Of a stretch of DNA of 64,000 nucleotides, positions 59,546-64,000 are shown piece by piece. Each line of letters opens with the position of its first letter. The stretch's first letter is position 1. A program made the position numbers and the translations under genes. A model generated the notes under the pieces. The model was given only the letters and a program-made list of their open reading frames with translations. It was not told the origin of the DNA and did no database searches. The DNA is from Oxobacter pfennigii (GTDB lineage Bacteria; Bacillota; Clostridia; Clostridiales; Oxobacteraceae), in contig NZ_LKET01000039.1 of assembly GCF_001317355.1 (NCBI RefSeq), positions 124,001 to 188,000 of the forward strand. The letters are read 5' to 3'.

Positions 59546-59623
59546 AAAATACAATCCTTCCTGGTATTCTTTTATATTTAATATATGCAAGAGTTTAAAA
59601 AGAGTTAAAAAAGACAGGAAGGC

Positions 59624-59651
59624 AAAAAAAGTAAGGCAGTAGGGCTGCCTT
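59624..59651 (-). terminator. terminator in the leader of the coiled-coil gene
   Basis: On the minus strand AAGGCAG (59645-59651) pairs with CTGCCTT (59633-59639), then a run of seven T (59624-59630). It lies 79 bases before the ATG of the coiled-coil gene, so it could attenuate that gene or insulate it from upstream transcription. Confidence 0.7.
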
Positions 59652-59671
59652 ATAAAATAGAATAATAGGGG

Positions 59672-59711
59672 TATACTTTACAATTATGCATAACTATAAT
59701 TATAAAGTATA
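59672..59711. repeat. 40-bp imperfect palindrome upstream of uvrB and the coiled-coil gene
   Basis: TATACTTTA-C-AATTAT on the left and ATAATT-A-TAAAGTATA on the right, with an eight-base centre. All positions pair except the C/A mismatch. It lies between divergent transcription units and could be an operator or a structured leader for the minus-strand genes. Confidence 0.55.
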
Positions 59712-59827
59712 TTGGGGGATTTAAAAAATAAGTGAAATAGGATTTATACATTCATTATTATACATGAAAATGTAAATTAATACAATAATTTCATTTCACT
59801 ATAGGCTGCTTTTGTCTTCCATTATCA

Positions 59828-59856
59828 TTGACATACATAAATTGTAATACTATAAT
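59828..59856 (+). promoter_or_regulatory. uvrB promoter
   Basis: Consensus TTGACA (59828-59833), 17-base spacer and TATAAT (59851-59856). Confidence 0.85.
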
Positions 59857-59864
59857 AAATTATG

Positions 59865-59878
59865 CGAACAAGTGTTCA
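59865..59878 (+). promoter_or_regulatory. LexA (SOS) box of uvrBA
   Basis: CGAACAAGTGTTCA matches the Gram-positive LexA site CGAACRNRYGTTYG at 13 of 14 positions (the last G is A). It lies 9 bases after the -10 box, where bound LexA would block transcription. Confidence 0.85.
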
Positions 59879-59901
59879 TGTTTTTAAAAGAGGTGGTTCC
59901 T

Positions 59902-61881
59902 TTGGGAGAATTTAAAATAATTTCGCAGTTCAAGCCTCAGGGCGATCAGCCTGCAGCTATAAACAAGCTTAGCGCCGGAATAATTGAAAATCAAAAATTT
60001 CAGACCCTTTTGGGTGTTACAGGTTCGGGAAAGACATTCACCCTGGCCAATATAATTGAAAGGGTACAAAAACCCACCCTTGTAATAGCCCATAATAAGA
60101 CTCTAGCAGCACAGCTTTGCAGTGAATTTAAGGAGATATTTCCTAATAATGCAGTGGAATACTTCGTAAGCTATTACGATTATTATCAGCCTGAAGCTTA
60201 TGTTCCTCAGACCGATACATATATTGAAAAGGATGCCTCCATTAACGATGAGATTGATAAATTGAGGCACTCGGCCACGTCTGCCCTCTTTGAGAGAAGA
60301 GATGTAATAATTGTTGCAAGCGTATCCTGCATATACGGTTTGGGAGACCCGGAAGAATATAGTTCTCTGACTCTGTCCTTAAGGACAGGGATGTTGAAGG
60401 AAAGGGACGAGATATTAAAGAAGCTTGTTGACATACAATATGAACGCAATGATATAAATTTTGTGAGAGGTACCTTCAGGGTCAGAGGCGACGTAGTGGA
60501 GATATTCCCTGCCTCCCAGTCGGAAAAAGCCGTCAGAGTAGAGCTCTTCGGTGATGAAATAGAGAGGATAACGGAGATTGACGTTTTAACGGGAGAAATT
60601 TTAGGAGAAAGAAAGCACATATCTATTTTCCCTGCCTCCCACTTTGCTTCTTCAAGAGAAAGACTGGAAAGAGCCATAATTGACATAGAAGCAGAGCTTG
60701 AAGACAGGCTTAAATTTTTAAAAGGTCAGGAGAGGCTTTTAGAAGCCCAAAGGCTGGAGCAAAGAACAAAATATGATTTGGAAATGATAAAGGAAGTAGG
60801 CTATTGTTCTGGAATAGAAAACTATTCAAGACATATGGACGGAAGAGCACCGGGAACACCGCCCCACACCTTGATAGATTATTTCCCCGAAGATTTTCTT
60901 CTTGTAATAGATGAGTCCCACGTTACTTTGCCTCAGTTAAGAGGCATGTATGCCGGAGATAAATCCCGGAAGGACTCACTGGTGGAATACGGCTTTCGTC
61001 TGCCTTGCGCTTACGATAACCGGCCATTGAAGTTTGAGGAATTCGAAAAGAAGATAAACCAGATAATTTTTGTAAGTGCCACTCCTAGTGTTTATGAATA
61101 TGACCATTCAACCAATGTGGCGGAGCAGGTAATTCGTCCCACCGGCATCATAGATCCTGAGATAGAGGTGCGGCCGGTAAAAGGTCAGATAGATAACCTT
61201 ATCGGAGAAATAAATTCCGTAGTGGCAAAAGGATTCCGTGTGCTGGTCACCACACTTACAAAGAAGATGGCTGAAGATTTGACGGATTATTTCAAGGATG
61301 TGGGCATTAAGGTAAAATACCTTCATTCGGATATAGAAACCATCGAGAGGATGAAAATTATAAGGGATTTGAGGTTGGGTGCCTTTGACGTCCTCGTTGG
61401 AATAAATCTTTTAAGAGAAGGGCTCGATATGCCTGAGGTGGCATTGGTTGCCATACTTGATGCGGATAAGGAAGGCTTTTTAAGGTCGGAGACCTCACTG
61501 GTACAGACCATAGGAAGGGCGGCAAGGAATACAGAGAGCAAAGTAGTTATGTATGGTGACACTCTGACGGACTCAATGAAAAGGGCAATAGATGAAACCA
61601 ACAGGCGCCGTAAGATACAGGTAGAATATAACAAAAGAAACGGGATCACTCCAAAGACTATAGTAAAGCCTGTATTCAGCGTTATAGAAGCTACTACCGC
61701 TGCCGAGGAAAAAGGACAATACAGCGTGGATAATATAGGAAAGATGAAGAAGGATGATATAAAGCAGATGATTGCAAGGCTGGAAAAGGAAATGAAGGAG
61801 GCGGCCAAGGATTTGCAGTTCGAAAGGGCAGCTGAAATTAGAGATGTGGTGTTTGAGCTTAAGCTTAAACACGGAATATAA
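59902..61881 (+). CDS. uvrB: excinuclease ABC subunit B
   Basis: Damage-verification helicase of nucleotide excision repair. TTG 59902 is chosen because AGAGGTGG lies nine bases before it and it gives [20 protein letters not shown], the family N-terminus. Walker A is [10 protein letters not shown], then [27 protein letters not shown] (beta-hairpin), DESHVT, TIGRAAR motif VI and a C-terminal UVR domain ([20 protein letters not shown]). 659 residues. It has a LexA-controlled promoter and leads into uvrA. Confidence 0.97.
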   Translation: MGEFKIISQFKPQGDQPAAINKLSAGIIENQKFQTLLGVTGSGKTFTLANIIERVQKPTLVIAHNKTLAAQLCSEFKEIFPNNAVEYFVSYYDYYQPEAYVPQTDTYIEKDASINDEIDKLRHSATSALFERRDVIIVASVSCIYGLGDPEEYSSLTLSLRTGMLKERDEILKKLVDIQYERNDINFVRGTFRVRGDVVEIFPASQSEKAVRVELFGDEIERITEIDVLTGEILGERKHISIFPASHFASSRERLERAIIDIEAELEDRLKFLKGQERLLEAQRLEQRTKYDLEMIKEVGYCSGIENYSRHMDGRAPGTPPHTLIDYFPEDFLLVIDESHVTLPQLRGMYAGDKSRKDSLVEYGFRLPCAYDNRPLKFEEFEKKINQIIFVSATPSVYEYDHSTNVAEQVIRPTGIIDPEIEVRPVKGQIDNLIGEINSVVAKGFRVLVTTLTKKMAEDLTDYFKDVGIKVKYLHSDIETIERMKIIRDLRLGAFDVLVGINLLREGLDMPEVALVAILDADKEGFLRSETSLVQTIGRAARNTESKVVMYGDTLTDSMKRAIDETNRRRKIQVEYNKRNGITPKTIVKPVFSVIEATTAAEEKGQYSVDNIGKMKKDDIKQMIARLEKEMKEAAKDLQFERAAEIRDVVFELKLKHGI

Positions 61882-62002
61882 CAAAAATTTCTATAATTGT
61901 TAGTCCTTTATAAAAAATGGAATAATATAAATTAGACTTACACTTTGTACAAGTTTATTATATACTAAGGGATTTATTTTTACGCTTCAGGAAGGTGAAC
62001 AA

Positions 62003-64000
62003 ATGTCTAAGGATACTATAATAATAAAAGGTGCAAGAGAACATAATTTAAAAAATGTGGATATTGAAATACCAAGGGATAAATTTATTGTATTTACTGG
62101 ATTATCAGGCTCTGGGAAATCCTCCTTGGCCTTTGATACAATTTATGCCGAAGGCCAAAGAAGATATGTAGAATCCTTATCTTCTTATGCCCGTCAATTT
62201 TTGGGTCAAATGGACAAGCCGGATGTGGATTACATAGAAGGTCTTTCTCCCGCCATATCCATAGACCAGAAGACTACAAACAGGAATCCCCGCTCAACGG
62301 TGGGAACTGTTACGGAAATTTACGATTATTTCAGGCTGCTTTATGCAAGGATAGGAATTCCCCATTGCCCCGAATGCGGAAAGCCTATAACTCAACAGAC
62401 CTTAGATCAGATTACCGACAAGATATCAAGATTTGAAGAAGGTACAAGAATACAGATTTTGGCGCCTATAATCCGCGGAAGAAAAGGCGAGCATGCGAAA
62501 ATCCTCGAAGGCATAAAAAAGAATGGTTTTGTTCGCGTACGCATTGACGGTGAGGTAATGGATTTAAGCGAAGAAATAAAGCTTGAAAAGAATATAAAGC
62601 ATAATATAGAGGTTATTGTAGACAGGATAATAATAAAGCCGGGAGTACAAAGAAGGCTTACAGATTCTTTGGAAACAGCCATGAAGTTAGGAGAAGGCTT
62701 TGTAATCGTGGATGTAACAGATAAGGAAGAAATACTTTTCAGTGAAAAATATGCCTGCCCCGATTGCAATATAAGCATAGAAGAACTGGCTCCCAGGATG
62801 TTTTCCTTTAACAATCCCTTTGGAAAATGCCCTAAGTGTGACGGTTTGGGTACGTTGATGGAAATGGACCCCGATCTGATAATTCCAGATGAGAACAAAT
62901 CCTTAAATGAAGGCGCTGTCGACCCATGGAAAACCTTCAGCGAAGATACCTGGACTTATAATATAGTGGAAGGACTGGCAAAGCACTATAAATTCAGCAT
63001 GGATACACCGATGAAAGACTTGCCTTCCAAAATTAAGGATATTTTGCTATACGGAACAAAGGGGGAAAAAATTAAAGTATCCTATTCAAGGGAATATGGG
63101 CACGGTGAAATGATGTTTCCCTTTGAAGGTGTGGTAAATAATTTAAAGAGAAGGTACAGGGAGACCTCATCGGATTATATCAAGGCAGAAATAGAAAGTT
63201 ATATGAGCATCAAAGAGTGCCCAGAGTGCCACGGGGCCCGCCTTAAAAAGGAGAGCCGCTCTGTTACTGTAGGAGGCCTTCCCATACACAAGCTGGTTGA
63301 CCTTTCAATAAAAGAAGAAATAGAATTTTTTAAAGGCCTTGTGCTTACCGAAAAGGAACAAATTATATCAAACCAGATACTTAAAGAAATAAATGCCCGG
63401 CTTACTTTTTTATCCAACGTAGGTTTGGATTACCTGAACTTATCCAGGTCTTCCGGTACTTTATCCGGCGGCGAATCTCAGAGAATACGCCTGGCGACCC
63501 AGATAGGCTCAGGCCTTGTTGGAGTCCTTTATATTCTGGATGAACCCAGCATAGGACTCCATCAAAAGGACAACGAAAAGCTTTTAAAGTCATTAAGGCA
63601 TTTGACGGATACAGGCAATACCCTGATTGTAGTAGAGCATGATGAAGATACAATGCTGTCTGCCGACTATATCGTTGATATAGGGCCGGGAGCCGGCGAG
63701 CATGGAGGCAGGGTTGTAGCTGCAGGGCCATTGGAAGTAATAAAAAGCTGTGACGAGTCCATAACCGGACAATATTTAAGCGGGAAAAAGGCAATTATAA
63801 CTCCATCCGAAAGAAGAAAGCCAAACGGAAAATGGGTGGAAGTTATCAAAGCAAACGAAAACAATCTTAAAAAGATAAGCGCTGCCTTCCCCCTTGGGGT
63901 ATTTACCTGCGTAACGGGAGTTTCAGGTTCGGGAAAAAGTACTCTGGTAAATGAGATACTTCAAAAAGCATTATCCCACAGGCTGAACGGCAGCAAAGCC
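62003..64000 (+). CDS. uvrA: excinuclease ABC subunit A (3' end beyond window)
   Basis: Damage-sensing ATPase of nucleotide excision repair; 666 of about 940 residues are present. The ATG at 62003 follows AGGAAGGTG. Seen in order: Walker A of the first ATPase ([12 protein letters not shown]), the [40 protein letters not shown] region, zinc-binding [25 protein letters not shown], signature [15 protein letters not shown], Walker [16 protein letters not shown], and the second Walker [10 protein letters not shown] near the window edge. The reading frame is still open at 64000. Probably co-transcribed with uvrB, 121 bases upstream. Confidence 0.97.
   Translation, partial: MSKDTIIIKGAREHNLKNVDIEIPRDKFIVFTGLSGSGKSSLAFDTIYAEGQRRYVESLSSYARQFLGQMDKPDVDYIEGLSPAISIDQKTTNRNPRSTVGTVTEIYDYFRLLYARIGIPHCPECGKPITQQTLDQITDKISRFEEGTRIQILAPIIRGRKGEHAKILEGIKKNGFVRVRIDGEVMDLSEEIKLEKNIKHNIEVIVDRIIIKPGVQRRLTDSLETAMKLGEGFVIVDVTDKEEILFSEKYACPDCNISIEELAPRMFSFNNPFGKCPKCDGLGTLMEMDPDLIIPDENKSLNEGAVDPWKTFSEDTWTYNIVEGLAKHYKFSMDTPMKDLPSKIKDILLYGTKGEKIKVSYSREYGHGEMMFPFEGVVNNLKRRYRETSSDYIKAEIESYMSIKECPECHGARLKKESRSVTVGGLPIHKLVDLSIKEEIEFFKGLVLTEKEQIISNQILKEINARLTFLSNVGLDYLNLSRSSGTLSGGESQRIRLATQIGSGLVGVLYILDEPSIGLHQKDNEKLLKSLRHLTDTGNTLIVVEHDEDTMLSADYIVDIGPGAGEHGGRVVAAGPLEVIKSCDESITGQYLSGKKAIITPSERRKPNGKWVEVIKANENNLKKISAAFPLGVFTCVTGVSGSGKSTLVNEILQKALSHRLNGSKA

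Overview
The window reads as a low-GC, Gram-positive, spore-forming anaerobe of the class Clostridia, probably one that uses formate or C1 compounds and may be an acetogen. Supporting features are a selenocysteine formate dehydrogenase with its SECIS hairpin, a formate channel, MoeA and MobB, a CooT-type nickel protein, a cobalamin riboswitch, a GerS-like germination lipoprotein, a CWB2 surface protein and several spore-surface-type proteins. There are no rRNA or tRNA genes, no CRISPR array and no intact insertion sequence.

Region 1 (1-17.6 kb) handles metals, cofactors and formate. A FecCD-type ABC importer has a binding protein carrying an FMN-attachment domain. It is followed on the minus strand by moeA (behind a probable Moco/Tuco riboswitch and terminator), mobB, Sec-fdhA and a ModE-like regulator whose probable operators overlap the fdhA promoter. 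A formate channel, DUF3842-cooT, and an ECF S-component with a methyltransferase follow. The last two operons share a nearly identical leader hairpin. An FmdE-like protein then faces a BtuFCD-type operon under a cobalamin riboswitch.

Region 2 (18-32 kb) is mixed: Hsp20, DUF1653, a nitroreductase, DNA polymerase IV, a CWB2 surface protein, PhoH, malic enzyme, an OpuA-type glycine betaine importer, and two probable spore or surface proteins (DUF11-like; YadA-head repeats plus peptidase G2).

Region 3 (32.4-45.4 kb) is a conserved housekeeping backbone: acpS-nnr-gerS-like-alr-ndoAI-ndoA, then a YitT-family gene, ftsE, ftsX, an M23 hydrolase, ctp and a MinJ-like PDZ protein. A similar ftsEX-ctpB-minJ-uvrBA neighbourhood is known in Bacillus. 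Here uvrB-uvrA, behind a LexA box, starts only at 59.9 kb.

Region 4 (45.4-59.7 kb) is an accessory island lying between minJ and uvrB. It holds an amidase facing a holin-like protein, a sugar-nucleotide transferase, five glycosyltransferases (one fused to a methyltransferase, one a tandem enzyme with a TPR-like tail), two more methyltransferases, a collagen-like protein with a DNRLRE-type head and two unassigned proteins. I infer a pathway that builds and glycosylates collagen-like filaments on the spore or cell surface. Two MITE-like 197-bp elements, two copies of another intergenic repeat and several GGGGACA palindromes are scattered through regions 2-4.
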